A DNA stretch of 52,932 nt from a virus: the IMG/VR virus record IMGVR_UViG_3300020578_004316, positions 1 to 52,932 of that record. The stretch is one strand, 5' to 3'. Under the pieces are notes generated by a model. It did no database searches. It was not told the origin of the DNA and worked only from the letters and a program-made list of their open reading frames with translations. Position numbers and translations under genes: made by a program. Of the stretch, positions 8,217 to 16,729 are shown in pieces; positions within the stretch are counted from its first letter, which is position 1, and each line of letters begins with the position of its first letter.

Positions 8217-8233
8217 ATATTTATAAATAAAAT
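8217..8233 (+). promoter_or_regulatory. T4-late-like promoter box upstream of 8243
   Basis: ATATTTATAAATAAAAT, a full consensus match, 23 bases before the ATG. It lies in the first gap after the terminase-portal pair. Confidence 0.7.
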
Positions 8234-8242
8234 AATATTAGA

Positions 8243-9100
8243 ATGCAAATCAAACATTCAAAGTATAAAAATACTGGTATCCTTTTTGAACTTTTAGTTC
8301 GCCAAATCACTACTGATACATTAGATGGTAAGGATTCACTAGCAAAAGATATACTTAAAAAATATTTCGTTAAGTCGGAATTAGGTCGTGAGTATAAGTT
8401 GTATGAAACTTTATTAAAAAAGACGTCCTTAACTGAAGGGAGAGCTAATGTTGTAGTTAGCACATTAATTGACTCATCTAAAGCATTGAATAGAGGAGCT
8501 ATTAAACGTCAAAAATATAATTTGATCAGTGAAATTCAGAAACACTACAACATCAACGAGTTTTTTAACCACAAGCTCCCTAATTATAAAATATATGCTG
8601 CTTTCTATACATTGCTAGAAATTACTAACACCCCAGAAGCAGTAGATCCCGAACAAACTATCAACAATAAAGTAACTATTTTAGAGCATTTAACTGCAGC
8701 TAAAATTACTGAAGGTAAAGTTCGTGATGAAGTAATGTCTGAATTTGAAAAAGCTGATAAAGATGTACGTTTGTTAGCTTACAAAATGGTATTAGAAAAC
8801 TTTAACGAAAAATACGATACATTACACCCAAAACAAAAATCGATATTAAAAGAGTATATTACCTCTATTGACAATACACCTCGTTTAAGGGAATTTTATA
8901 CCAATAAGGTAACAGAAATTAAGAGTGAATTGGCTACGTTAAATAAGAAAACAAAAAACCCAACCACTAAAATTAAAATTGACGAAATCATCACAGTTAT
9001 TAACCCCCCAGCTAAAAACGCTAAAATAACTGACAACGATTTAGTTGACTTGTTACAGTACTATGACTTAATCAACGAATTAGAAACTGTAAATGGATAA
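8243..9100 (+). CDS. Conserved head-module protein between portal and protease
   Basis: 285 residues, predicted mostly helical, starting MQIKHSKYKNTGILFELLVR. I recall similar sequences beside the prohead protease in other marine T4-type phages, but they have no assigned role. Its position matches where T4 carries prohead core genes 67 and 68, so a core or assembly role is likely (inference from position). The stop overlaps the next start by 8 bases. Confidence 0.78.
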   Translation: MQIKHSKYKNTGILFELLVRQITTDTLDGKDSLAKDILKKYFVKSELGREYKLYETLLKKTSLTEGRANVVVSTLIDSSKALNRGAIKRQKYNLISEIQKHYNINEFFNHKLPNYKIYAAFYTLLEITNTPEAVDPEQTINNKVTILEHLTAAKITEGKVRDEVMSEFEKADKDVRLLAYKMVLENFNEKYDTLHPKQKSILKEYITSIDNTPRLREFYTNKVTEIKSELATLNKKTKNPTTKIKIDEIITVINPPAKNAKITDNDLVDLLQYYDLINELETVNG

Positions 9101-9542
9101 TATTAAAGAAATAATTCGTAAAAAACTCAAAGAAATGAGTGCTACTAATGTTGGTGGCGCTACAGTTACTCCTGGGGAAGGTACAGGAGTAGCTACTAAA
9201 CCAGCATTTAATAAAGATAAAAATGCTAAAGGAGCTAAAAATATTTCTTACTATAAACTAGGATTCAAACTAGCTCCAGATATTAAGCCAAAGTCATACG
9301 ACAAGAAAAAACTTTTTGAAGATGATGTGTTAAACGAAATGAACGATGTTCAAAAAATGCGTATAGCTTCATTAGATGAAATAGAAAAATTGATGAACGA
9401 GATTCAACCACTAGTTTCAAACGCTAAAAATGAAACAATTGAACTATATGGTGGAAATGCTGGTTCATATGATATAAATAAACCAATCGAAATAGTTAAA
9501 AGCTATTTAAAAGACATAAAACAACTTTTATCAGAAAAATAA
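9093..9542 (+). CDS. Putative prohead core protein with capsid-like TNVGGA junction
   Basis: 149 residues. The leader MDNIKEIIRKKLKE (1-14) ends in L-K-E and is followed by MSATNVGGA (15-23). This aligns without gaps to the capsid protein, where LVVE (58-61) is followed by QSSTNVGGA (62-70). The shared E-x-S-x-TNVGGA suggests that both are cut after the Glu by the prohead protease encoded at 11836. A basic stretch (KDKNAKGAKNISYYKLGFK) and a helical C-terminus follow. It is coupled to both neighbours by overlaps (8 bases upstream; TAATG downstream). Role inferred from position and motif. Confidence 0.75.
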   Translation: MDNIKEIIRKKLKEMSATNVGGATVTPGEGTGVATKPAFNKDKNAKGAKNISYYKLGFKLAPDIKPKSYDKKKLFEDDVLNEMNDVQKMRIASLDEIEKLMNEIQPLVSNAKNETIELYGGNAGSYDINKPIEIVKSYLKDIKQLLSEK

Positions 9543-11833
9543 TGAAAAAGACCCTACAAGATCAGTATTTATCAATCAAAGAAGGTAAAGGACATAAAGG
9601 TGTTTTCCTTACAGAGGCAAAACGTCAATTTCCAAACATTGTACGCAACGCTGCTACATTTGATGAAGCAGTAGCATCACTTAAAACTAAAAACATCATT
9701 TCAGAAAATATAATTTCGGTGATGCCTGCAATTATGGATCGTCCTAAAAAAGAATCTTATGAAACTGCATTTGAAGCATTTTTAGCTGAAGCTAGAAAAG
9801 CAAAAGAAAACGAAGACGAGAAAGTTAAAGCAGAAGAGAAAAAAGTTTCTAAACCTGTAGAAAAAGATCTTGAAAAAAACTTTGACTATTCAGACGAAAA
9901 AAATCCTGATAACATGATCTTTGATCAAATTATGATGGGTTACTATGCTGAAATGAAAGATCCTAAAAATGCTGATAAAACGATGCAAGAATTAAAAGAC
10001 ATCGTATTTAAAAACTTATCAAAAGATCCAATCCATTATACAAAAGATGGTCAATTTGGAATTAAAGATTTAGGATATGTAACTGAACACCCTGGTTTAG
10101 GTGAGCCAAAAGAAGCTAAAGGAAAATACAAGTCAAGTGGATATGGTGATTTAAAAGAGTCTATCCAACCAAAACTTACATCAGATGAAGCATCTAAGTT
10201 ATTTGACTACCATGAAAGGACAGGAATGCTCCCTAAAGATATGACTTCAGAAGAATATGATGAAATAATGTCATATTATAATATTAAAAGAAATTATGAT
10301 GATGATACTGACCCTGCAGGTGGAAGTGGTTTACATAGCCATTTAGAAGAAGCTAAATTACGCAAAGTAATTCGTGAAATGATTGATGAAGAAATTGACG
10401 AAGCTGTTTATTTTGATCCTCAACCAAACCCACTAAAAGATTTAACAAAAATGTTAGTTAGTGCTGGAATAAATGCTGAACTAAGAGGACTTAATTATGA
10501 TTTTATTAGAGTTGATGACGACAAATATGAAATAAGCTTACAAAATGGAATGTATCGCGTTAGAGATTTAAGTAAAGTTGGATCACCTATTGTAGGAAAA
10601 TATAATACTCCACAAGAAGTTGTTGCCTATTTTACAAAACTATCTAAGTCAAGTTTTCCAAAAGAATATAGACCTTTTCATATTGATAGAAGTTTAGAAG
10701 AAACTAAATTACGCAAAATAATTCGTGAAATGGTTGATGCTGAATTAGAAGAAGCAGGTAGAGGTTTCGCTACTATGGGAACTATTAATCTTAAAGGTGA
10801 CGGTGATGGAAAATTATTTATCCCTAAATACTACATTTTACCTCCTGTAGCTAGGAAAAAACTTAACTTGTTAAATCCTGGAGAAAACGCCCCAGCATAT
10901 AATGAGTCTATGATGATTCCTCATATAAAAGTTTTACCTGATAATACAATTTTATTTTCAAATTATCTTGTACTTGCTCTAGATAACCCTTCAGATAATA
11001 GAAATCCTCTTAACAATATTTTAAAAAGTCTTGATTCAAATTTTTATTGGAGTCAGTTTAAAACATATATTAAAAAGTTTATTGGTACTAATACATTAAA
11101 GTATCCTATTAAAGGAAAAGATGTTATATATCAAGCTCTTGAATTTCCTAGTGATTTTGAAGTATTAAAATTAAAAGATTGGGTTGAAAATGAACTTTCA
11201 AAACAATATGCTAAACTTCAAAAAGCTGAATCTGGTGTAATAGGAAGAGGACGCCCAGTTAACATTGAAAGTTTAAAGAAATTTATAGCTAATTTAGAAG
11301 TTCTTAATCAAGATCCTGAAGGTGGAATGGTAGTTGTTTTACCTCAAATGTTTGAAGAATCATATGATGCAGAATCTTTACGTGAAAGTGTAGAAAAAGA
11401 TTTAGCTGATATAAACAAAGAAGCAGAACACGAAGTTCTACAAGCTAAATTAGACAAAATTGACGCACTAATTGACCATAGACGTTCAAAACTTACTAAA
11501 CTTGATGAAGATGAGGATATGAAAGCTTTAACTGACAAGAAAAAGGTTAAAGAACTTGAAAAAGACATCAAAAAACTAGAGCAAGCAAAAGCAAAAGTTG
11601 AAAAAATGATGTCCAAATTTAAAGGCAAGAAAAAAGAAGATAAAGAAGTTATTGATGAAATGGAAGATGAACCTTCATCTGAATACATGGAATATAAAAA
11701 AGATGCTGAACGTCGTTATGATGAAGGACAAGATATTGATTCTATTATAGACACTTACACCAACATTCCTTTAGATATGAAAAATCAATTACGTGATGAT
11801 TTAGAAGGAAAAATGAATGGAATGGATTTTTAA
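9542..11833 (+). CDS. Large multi-domain prohead core / internal protein
   Basis: 763 residues, not recognised as a whole. The N-terminus (MKKTLQDQYLSIKEGKGHKG) contains I-K-E-G and then L-T-E-A (about 28-31), a perfect T4 gp21-type site. Residues 268-288 and 385-405 are two copies of one linker (LRKVIREMIDEEIDEA and LRKIIREMVDAELEEA), exactly 117 codons apart. Domains of about 96 and 200 residues follow the linkers and are unrelated to each other. The C-terminal quarter is a highly charged coiled coil like scaffold proteins. Placement immediately before the protease gene and repeated I-R-E sites suggest a cleaved core protein or cargo carrier (inference). Confidence 0.75.
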   Translation: MKKTLQDQYLSIKEGKGHKGVFLTEAKRQFPNIVRNAATFDEAVASLKTKNIISENIISVMPAIMDRPKKESYETAFEAFLAEARKAKENEDEKVKAEEKKVSKPVEKDLEKNFDYSDEKNPDNMIFDQIMMGYYAEMKDPKNADKTMQELKDIVFKNLSKDPIHYTKDGQFGIKDLGYVTEHPGLGEPKEAKGKYKSSGYGDLKESIQPKLTSDEASKLFDYHERTGMLPKDMTSEEYDEIMSYYNIKRNYDDDTDPAGGSGLHSHLEEAKLRKVIREMIDEEIDEAVYFDPQPNPLKDLTKMLVSAGINAELRGLNYDFIRVDDDKYEISLQNGMYRVRDLSKVGSPIVGKYNTPQEVVAYFTKLSKSSFPKEYRPFHIDRSLEETKLRKIIREMVDAELEEAGRGFATMGTINLKGDGDGKLFIPKYYILPPVARKKLNLLNPGENAPAYNESMMIPHIKVLPDNTILFSNYLVLALDNPSDNRNPLNNILKSLDSNFYWSQFKTYIKKFIGTNTLKYPIKGKDVIYQALEFPSDFEVLKLKDWVENELSKQYAKLQKAESGVIGRGRPVNIESLKKFIANLEVLNQDPEGGMVVVLPQMFEESYDAESLRESVEKDLADINKEAEHEVLQAKLDKIDALIDHRRSKLTKLDEDEDMKALTDKKKVKELEKDIKKLEQAKAKVEKMMSKFKGKKKEDKEVIDEMEDEPSSEYMEYKKDAERRYDEGQDIDSIIDTYTNIPLDMKNQLRDDLEGKMNGMDF
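10342..10404. repeat. Linker repeat copy 1 inside the core protein gene
   Basis: 63 bases encoding LEEAKLRKVIREMIDEEIDEA (residues 268-288). It matches 10693-10755 at 55 of 63 positions, and the first 46 bases differ at only three. Confidence 0.9.
10693..10755. repeat. Linker repeat copy 2 inside the core protein gene
   Basis: Second in-frame copy, 351 bases downstream of the first and encoding residues 385-405. The high DNA identity in an otherwise non-repetitive gene points to a recent duplication or an insertion using this sequence as a junction. Confidence 0.9.
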
Positions 11834-11835
11834 TT

Positions 11836-12468
11836 ATGGACAAGCAACTTTTAATAGAAACTAGACACTTTGTTCCCAAACCAGTAAAACTGATTGAGGG
11901 AATGAACAAAGGCGGAAATATTTTCGTTGAAGGTATATTAGCTACTGTTGAAGTTAAAAATGGAAACGGCCGTTACTATAAAAAAGAACTATGGGAACGC
12001 GAAATCGACAATTTTATACGCAAAATCAAACAACATTCTACTGAAACAGTAGGTGAGTTGGACCACCCCGATTCTCAAGTAATTAACCTACGTAATGCAT
12101 CACATGCAATTCGTGAAGTATGGTGGAGAGGAGATGAAATCCATGGAAAAGTAGAAATATTTTCTGACCCAGGTGACTTAGGAACTACCTCAGGACGTAT
12201 TGCTGGAGCATTAGTTAGAAATGGTTTAATTATTGGTGTTTCTTCTCGTGGGATGGGATCATTAAAACAAATGGGTGAGGTAATGGAAGTACAAGACGAT
12301 TTTGAACTATTAACATGGGATCTTGTTTCTAATCCATCTAACCCAGATTCATGGATGAAAAATGGAGCATTAAATGAATCTAGATCTACTTATCTTAACC
12401 AGTATGCTCGTACTAATTCAATTATTACTGAAATTTTATGTGCAAAAGGTACGTGTCCGTTATTTTAA
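11836..12468 (+). CDS. 21: Prohead protease (T4 gp21-like serine protease)
   Basis: 210 residues. The herpesvirus-assemblin-like protease fold is indicated by GRYYKKELWEREI, the catalytic His in VGELDHPDS (H77) and the catalytic Ser in IGVSSRGMG (S136 or S137). In T4 this enzyme matures the capsid by cutting scaffold, core, internal and capsid proteins after I/L-x-E, and also cuts itself. Its own start contains L-I-E (residues 6-8). It lies between the core proteins and the scaffold, as in T4, and a terminator follows at 12491. Confidence 0.94.
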   Translation: MDKQLLIETRHFVPKPVKLIEGMNKGGNIFVEGILATVEVKNGNGRYYKKELWEREIDNFIRKIKQHSTETVGELDHPDSQVINLRNASHAIREVWWRGDEIHGKVEIFSDPGDLGTTSGRIAGALVRNGLIIGVSSRGMGSLKQMGEVMEVQDDFELLTWDLVSNPSNPDSWMKNGALNESRSTYLNQYARTNSIITEILCAKGTCPLF

Positions 12469-12490
12469 AATATGCAAACCGGTAAAAATT

Positions 12491-12516
12491 GCCCTTTTTT
12501 TAAGGGCTTTTTTTTT
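12491..12516 (+). terminator. Rho-independent terminator after the protease gene
   Basis: A 6-bp stem GCCCTT (12491-12496) with AAGGGC (12502-12507), a T5 loop, then nine T residues. It separates the packaging and core genes from the scaffold-capsid unit. Confidence 0.85.
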
Positions 12517-12544
12517 GCTTTTGCGACTTTAACATTTTTCTTAC

Positions 12545-12560
12545 ATATATATAACACGAA
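12545..12560 (+). promoter_or_regulatory. Divergent late-like promoter box before the scaffold-capsid unit
   Basis: ATATATATAACACGAA resembles the late-box variant at 22462 (ATATTTATAACAAAAT). It is about 95 bases from the scaffold ATG, far longer than the 11-28 bases seen elsewhere, which leaves a structured leader. A TTTG upstream at about 12519 has poor spacing for a host-type promoter. Confidence 0.4.
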
Positions 12561-12561
12561 T

Positions 12562-12626
12562 ATGCTACCCCTCACATTATGTAGCATTATATTAAAAAAA
12601 TTCTATTACGTTTTTTAATAAACGTA
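12562..12626 (+). promoter_or_regulatory. Two hairpins in the scaffold-capsid leader
   Basis: Hairpin 1 pairs ATGCTAC (12562-12568) with GTAGCAT (12581-12587) across a 12-base loop. Hairpin 2 pairs TACGTTT (12607-12613) with AAACGTA (12620-12626) across TTTAAT. Neither has a T-run, so they are not terminators. They may stabilise the mRNA or control translation of the most abundant virion proteins (inference). The 184-base gap holds no gene. Confidence 0.5.
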
Positions 12627-12652
12627 CTTTCCCAACAAATAATTTAGGAAAA

Positions 12653-13684
12653 ATGGCAACAAACAGAGACTTGCTTAAAGAAGCAATCGCAGATGCTAAA
12701 GCTGTTAAAGAAACTGCTATCGCAAATGCAAAAGCTGCTCTAGAAGAAGCCTTCACACCTCAATTGAAATCAATGTTTGCCGCAAAACTTCAAGAAATAG
12801 AACTCGACGAAGATCTTGAAGAAAACTACGGTATGTCTGAAGATGAAAAAATGAAAGAAGCTAAAGACATAAATAAAATGGATGAAGCTGAATACATAGA
12901 TGAAACTGAAGATACAATGAATGAAATTGATTTGGAAGAGCTTTTACGTGAGCTAGAATTAGAAGAAGATGATATGGGAGAAAATCTTTACGAAGCTGAA
13001 GGAGATGACGAAGACGATACAGATGTATCTGATGAAGAATCTGAAGAAGGTGAAGAAGAAGGTGAACCACTAGACCTCGAAGACATGACAGATGAAGATC
13101 TTAAAGATATCATCGAAGATGTTATTAAAGACATGATCGCATCAGGTGAACTTGAAGCTGGTCATGAAGGTATGGGTGATGAAGAAGGAATGGAAGTGAA
13201 AGATGAAGAAGTAGATTTAGCTGAATTGCTACGCGAAATCGAAGAAATGGAAGATGTTGATTCATTAGAAGAAGCTAAAAAGAAAAAAGAAGAGAAAAAA
13301 GAAGAAAAAGAAGACGAAGACAAGAAAAAAATGAAAAAAGAACTTGACGAAGCTTATTCTGCAATTAAATCTCTTAAAGCTGAATTAAATGAAATTAACT
13401 TGTTAAATGCTAAACTTCTTTATACTAACAAAATCTTCAAAGCTAAAAATTTGAACGAAAGTCAAAAAGTAAAAGTGTTAAGTTCGTTTGACAAAGCTAC
13501 TACTGTAGGTGAAGTAAAATTAGTATTTGAAACTTTAAACGAGGGAATTAAAGTTGCTAAAAATACAATTAAAGAAAACTTAGGTAGTGCTTCTAAATCG
13601 ACAATTACACCAAACGTTAAAAAACCAATCGTAGAGTCAAACGATGCATTCTTACGTATGCAAAAATTGGCTGGAATAATTTAA
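12653..13684 (+). CDS. 22: Prohead scaffold core protein (T4 gp22-like)
   Basis: A 343-residue, extremely acidic helical protein placed between protease and capsid genes, as is T4 gp22. It has Glu/Asp-rich blocks (about 60-190), a Lys/Glu-rich coiled coil (about 205-245) and a more ordinary helical C-terminus. Possible protease sites recur: ELLRELE, ELLREIEE and several L-x-E triplets. The last residues, FLRMQKLAGII, are repeated at the N-terminus of the protein at 110-613. In other phages scaffold C-termini bind the capsid protein, so this may be a docking tag (inference). The capsid gene follows after 28 bases. Confidence 0.9.
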   Translation: MATNRDLLKEAIADAKAVKETAIANAKAALEEAFTPQLKSMFAAKLQEIELDEDLEENYGMSEDEKMKEAKDINKMDEAEYIDETEDTMNEIDLEELLRELELEEDDMGENLYEAEGDDEDDTDVSDEESEEGEEEGEPLDLEDMTDEDLKDIIEDVIKDMIASGELEAGHEGMGDEEGMEVKDEEVDLAELLREIEEMEDVDSLEEAKKKKEEKKEEKEDEDKKKMKKELDEAYSAIKSLKAELNEINLLNAKLLYTNKIFKAKNLNESQKVKVLSSFDKATTVGEVKLVFETLNEGIKVAKNTIKENLGSASKSTITPNVKKPIVESNDAFLRMQKLAGII

Positions 13685-13712
13685 TTAACAATTTAAAACA
13701 AAAACAAACAAA

Positions 13713-15410
13713 ATGTCAAGTATTAATTCTTTATTAGAAAGCTCGGCTTCTGGATGGAAAAACATGCAGAACGATGCTGCTCGTATGGCCGCTAAATGGG
13801 GCAAAACGGGATTATTAGAAGGATTGAATAGTGAAGTTGAGAAAAACAACATGGCTTTAATCCTCGAAAACCAAGCAAAACAACTTGTTGTTGAGCAATC
13901 TTCTACAAACGTAGGTGGTGCTAACTTCGTTGTAGGACAAGGTGAGCAATGGGCTGGAGTAGCTCTTCCATTGGTACGTAAAGTATTCGGTTCTTTATCA
14001 TCTAAAGAATTCGTTTCTGTACAACCAATGAATTTGCCTTCTGGTCTTGTATTCTTCCTAGATTTCCAATATGGCGATGCTAATGGAAAAGTTGCTCCTA
14101 TCGGAAATTTTGGCCCTGGTGGTAACACTTATGGCGCTACTTCATCTATGTATGGTAATACCAACCCTGGAGCGGCTAACGATGCTAGCCAAGGTTTATA
14201 TGGTGCTGGTAGATTTGCTTATTCAATCAACCAATTCTCTGCATCAATCACTAACGTAACTGTTGCTACAGCTTCTTGGAGTAACCTACAGTATGGTGCT
14301 GAATTTTTAACAACTTCACAATCATACACTCGTGTTGATGTTCCGTTAACAACTGTTTCCAATTATGACTCTAAAGGAGTTCGTGCATTTGTTATAGCTT
14401 CAGGCTCAACATTAACTGCTGCTACTAATGCTTTATTATTGCCACAGTTTACTACTGTAACTAATAATACAGCATCATTTATCTTTGATGGTGCGGTAGG
14501 TGCTTTAAATATTCCACAAGCAGGTACTAACCAATTATTCTACAATATCCAACCAGTTGATAACAACCGTGGTGATTTTGAAGATAAATCAAACACAGCA
14601 ACTCCACTAGCTGGTGGTTATCCTAATGCTGATTCTACAGCTGCTGATCAATTAGCTATTCCTCAAATCAATATCCAAATGAAATCTGAGGCTATTGTTG
14701 CTAAAACTCGTAAGTTAAAAGCACAATGGACACCAGAATTTGCTCAAGATTTGAATGCATACCAATCTTTGGATGCTGAAGCTGAATTAACTTCAATCAT
14801 GAGCGAATATATTGCATTGGAAATTGACCTTGAAGTAATCGATATGTTGATCCAAGATGCTTCTGCATGGGATGAATACTGGAACGTAGAGAACAACCAA
14901 GCATTAAATTTTAATAAAACAGGATATATTGATCTTGGATTCTTTAATACCCAAGGTCAGTGGTTCCAAACACTAGGAACTAAAATGCAAAAAGTTTCTA
15001 ATAAAATTCACCAAAAGACTTTACGTGGTGGTGCAAACTTTATCGTAACTTCTCCAAGTGTAGCAACTATCCTTGAATCAATCCCAGGATTTGCTTCATC
15101 TTCTGATGGTGATGTAACAAAAGCAAGCTATGCATTTGGTATCCAAAAAGCAGGTCAAATGAATAACCGTTATACAGTTTACAAAAACCCTTACATGACC
15201 GAAGGTCTAATGTTGATGGGTTATAGAGGATCTCAATTCCTTGAAACTGGTGCGGTATTTGCTCCATATGTACCTCTAATTATGACTCCATTAGTGTACG
15301 ATCCAGACACATTTACTCCACGTAAAGGTCTATTGACTCGTTACGCTAAGAAAATGATTCGTCCTGAATTTTTTGGTCGTATCTTTATTTCTAACTTAAA
15401 CCTTGTTTAA
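13713..15410 (+). CDS. 23: Major capsid protein (T4 gp23-like)
   Basis: The 565-residue shell protein. The N-terminal part (SGWKNMQNDAARMAAKWGK, LLEGLN) and the C-terminal block (PLIMTPLVYDPDTFTPRKG, then MIRPEFFGRIFI) are characteristic of gp23. Maturation probably removes about 61 residues: LVVE61 is followed by QSSTNVGGA, matching the junction in the core protein at 9093 and close to the 65-residue propeptide of T4. Other candidate sites are ILE52 and LLE36. A strong terminator follows at 15436, and no separate promoter is seen before the gene. Confidence 0.95.
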   Translation: MSSINSLLESSASGWKNMQNDAARMAAKWGKTGLLEGLNSEVEKNNMALILENQAKQLVVEQSSTNVGGANFVVGQGEQWAGVALPLVRKVFGSLSSKEFVSVQPMNLPSGLVFFLDFQYGDANGKVAPIGNFGPGGNTYGATSSMYGNTNPGAANDASQGLYGAGRFAYSINQFSASITNVTVATASWSNLQYGAEFLTTSQSYTRVDVPLTTVSNYDSKGVRAFVIASGSTLTAATNALLLPQFTTVTNNTASFIFDGAVGALNIPQAGTNQLFYNIQPVDNNRGDFEDKSNTATPLAGGYPNADSTAADQLAIPQINIQMKSEAIVAKTRKLKAQWTPEFAQDLNAYQSLDAEAELTSIMSEYIALEIDLEVIDMLIQDASAWDEYWNVENNQALNFNKTGYIDLGFFNTQGQWFQTLGTKMQKVSNKIHQKTLRGGANFIVTSPSVATILESIPGFASSSDGDVTKASYAFGIQKAGQMNNRYTVYKNPYMTEGLMLMGYRGSQFLETGAVFAPYVPLIMTPLVYDPDTFTPRKGLLTRYAKKMIRPEFFGRIFISNLNLV

Positions 15411-15435
15411 GATTTAAGTAAATAAAAAGTCTAAG

Positions 15436-15463
15436 AAAGCCTGGCGAAAGCCGGGCTTTTTTT
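15436..15463 (+). terminator. Rho-independent terminator after the capsid gene
   Basis: GCCTGGC (15439-15445) pairs with GCCGGGC (15450-15456) around a GAAA tetraloop, flanked by A-T pairs and followed by T7. Confidence 0.92.
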
Positions 15464-15475
15464 ATTTTCCCTACA

Positions 15476-15491
15476 ATATTTATTAACAAAT
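15476..15491 (+). promoter_or_regulatory. T4-late-like promoter box upstream of phoH
   Basis: ATATTTATTAACAAAT, a weaker match (TTATTAA instead of TTATAA), 21 bases before the ATG at 15500. Confidence 0.5.
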
Positions 15492-15499
15492 ATAGTTAT

Positions 15500-16198
15500 A
15501 TGAGTGATTTTAATAGAACACAGCAAGCACAAGAGGTTTTTAAAGAAAAAAGAAAACCAAAAGGTCCAATCAAATTTAACATTCAATTAAACGAAGAACA
15601 AAAATTAGCTAAAGCTAAAATTTTAACAGATGTAGTAACTATTTTACGTGGCAAAGCAGGATCAGGTAAATCTTTATTAGCAGCAAACGTTGCTCTTAAC
15701 ATGCTATTTAATAAAGAAATTGAAAAAATTATTATCACTCGACCAACTGTAGTAGCAGGACAAGATATTGGATTTCTTCCAGGTGATGTCAATGAAAAAT
15801 TAGCCCCATTTACTGCTCCTGTATATGAAAATATGCACCGTTTATATAGCAAAGAAAAAATTGAAAAATGTATAGCGGAAGGTGAAATAGAAATTGTACC
15901 AGTTTCATTTATGCGAGGTAGAAACTTTACAAACTGTTTAGTTGTAGTAGATGAAGCACAAAACCTAACAGACAATCAAACAGAATTACTTTTAACTCGT
16001 ATTTGTTCAGGTAGTAAAATGATTTTTTGTGGTGATGGTGCACAAATTGACTTACGAGATAAAAAAACATCTGGGTTTGATGTTATATGCAAACATATGA
16101 AAGAAGTACCTGGATTTAATGTAATTACCTTAGAAAAAAACCATAGACATCCAATAGTAGACGATATTTTAGAAGTATACAAATCTTTCAGAGGCTAG
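15500..16198 (+). CDS. phoH: PhoH-like ATPase
   Basis: 232 residues. Walker A is GKAGSGKS (51-58); the PhoH signature includes TRPTVVAGQDIGFLPGD, and Walker B is LVVVDEAQN (about 147-155), followed by GDGAQIDL. PhoH-family P-loop ATPases are very common in marine T4-type phages; an RNA-related or phosphate-stress role has been proposed but remains unsettled. It stands alone behind the capsid terminator. Confidence 0.94.
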   Translation: MSDFNRTQQAQEVFKEKRKPKGPIKFNIQLNEEQKLAKAKILTDVVTILRGKAGSGKSLLAANVALNMLFNKEIEKIIITRPTVVAGQDIGFLPGDVNEKLAPFTAPVYENMHRLYSKEKIEKCIAEGEIEIVPVSFMRGRNFTNCLVVVDEAQNLTDNQTELLLTRICSGSKMIFCGDGAQIDLRDKKTSGFDVICKHMKEVPGFNVITLEKNHRHPIVDDILEVYKSFRG

Positions 16199-16200
16199 CC

Positions 16201-16216
16201 ATATTTATAAATAAAA
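16201..16216 (+). promoter_or_regulatory. T4-late-like promoter box upstream of 16222
   Basis: ATATTTATAAATAAAA, a full match, 18 bases before the ATG. Confidence 0.7.
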
Positions 16217-16221
16217 TATAA

Positions 16222-16710
16222 ATGGCCAATTTGTATGTAACCATTACTGAGGAAATTACTCTTCCAAACAATACTACTGAAAAAACTTATGTGTTTAAAA
16301 ACATTTCAGGAATTAACCAAATAGTTCGCCGTGTAGATACTATTGCTACTACTTTTAGTGGTTCAGGTATTGAAATTATCCGCTTTTGTAATAGTGAAGA
16401 AGAACAAACAGGTGGAGCATTTGTAAAATCTCAAGTACAATATATTAGAATTACAAACATATCAACCCAATATAACACTTCAGTATATTTAGTTGCAAAC
16501 GATAATACCGAAAGTGCATTATTTGATTTAGCTCCTGGAAAATCTATAATGTTAGGGGATACTGAGATAAACACCCCATCAATTAATGATTATGTTGTAG
16601 ATGGGTATGTTGATGAAGCTTATTATAGCGATTTTGTATATTTAAGCTCTATAAAAGCAAAAGCAATCGGAGGAAATACACAATTAGAATATTTTGTAGC
16701 ATCCACTTAA
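16222..16710 (+). CDS. Hypothetical beta-rich virion protein
   Basis: 162 residues, not recognised. Alternating hydrophobic and polar stretches, many Thr/Ser/Val and segments such as YVFKNISGINQIVRRV suggest a beta-sandwich. It has no signal peptide, membrane helix or coiled coil. Its late-type promoter and place at the head of the fibre-like group suggest a virion surface or fibre-attachment part (inference from context). Confidence 0.65.
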   Translation: MANLYVTITEEITLPNNTTEKTYVFKNISGINQIVRRVDTIATTFSGSGIEIIRFCNSEEEQTGGAFVKSQVQYIRITNISTQYNTSVYLVANDNTESALFDLAPGKSIMLGDTEINTPSINDYVVDGYVDEAYYSDFVYLSSIKAKAIGGNTQLEYFVAST

Positions 16711-16726
16711 TATTTATAAATAAAAG
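16710..16726 (+). promoter_or_regulatory. T4-late-like promoter box upstream of 16730
   Basis: ATATTTATAAATAAAAG, overlapping the last base of the preceding stop codon, 17 bases before the ATG. Confidence 0.7.
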
Positions 16727-16729
16727 AAA

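Noticed and set aside
13713-13760. Separate promoter for the capsid gene
   Set aside because: The 28-base gap is A-rich but contains neither the late box nor the TTTG-N20-TAnnTT pattern.
13685-14128. Minus-strand open frame opposite the capsid gene
   Set aside because: It has no upstream signals and lies fully opposite a strongly supported gene; the same holds for the other minus-strand frames.
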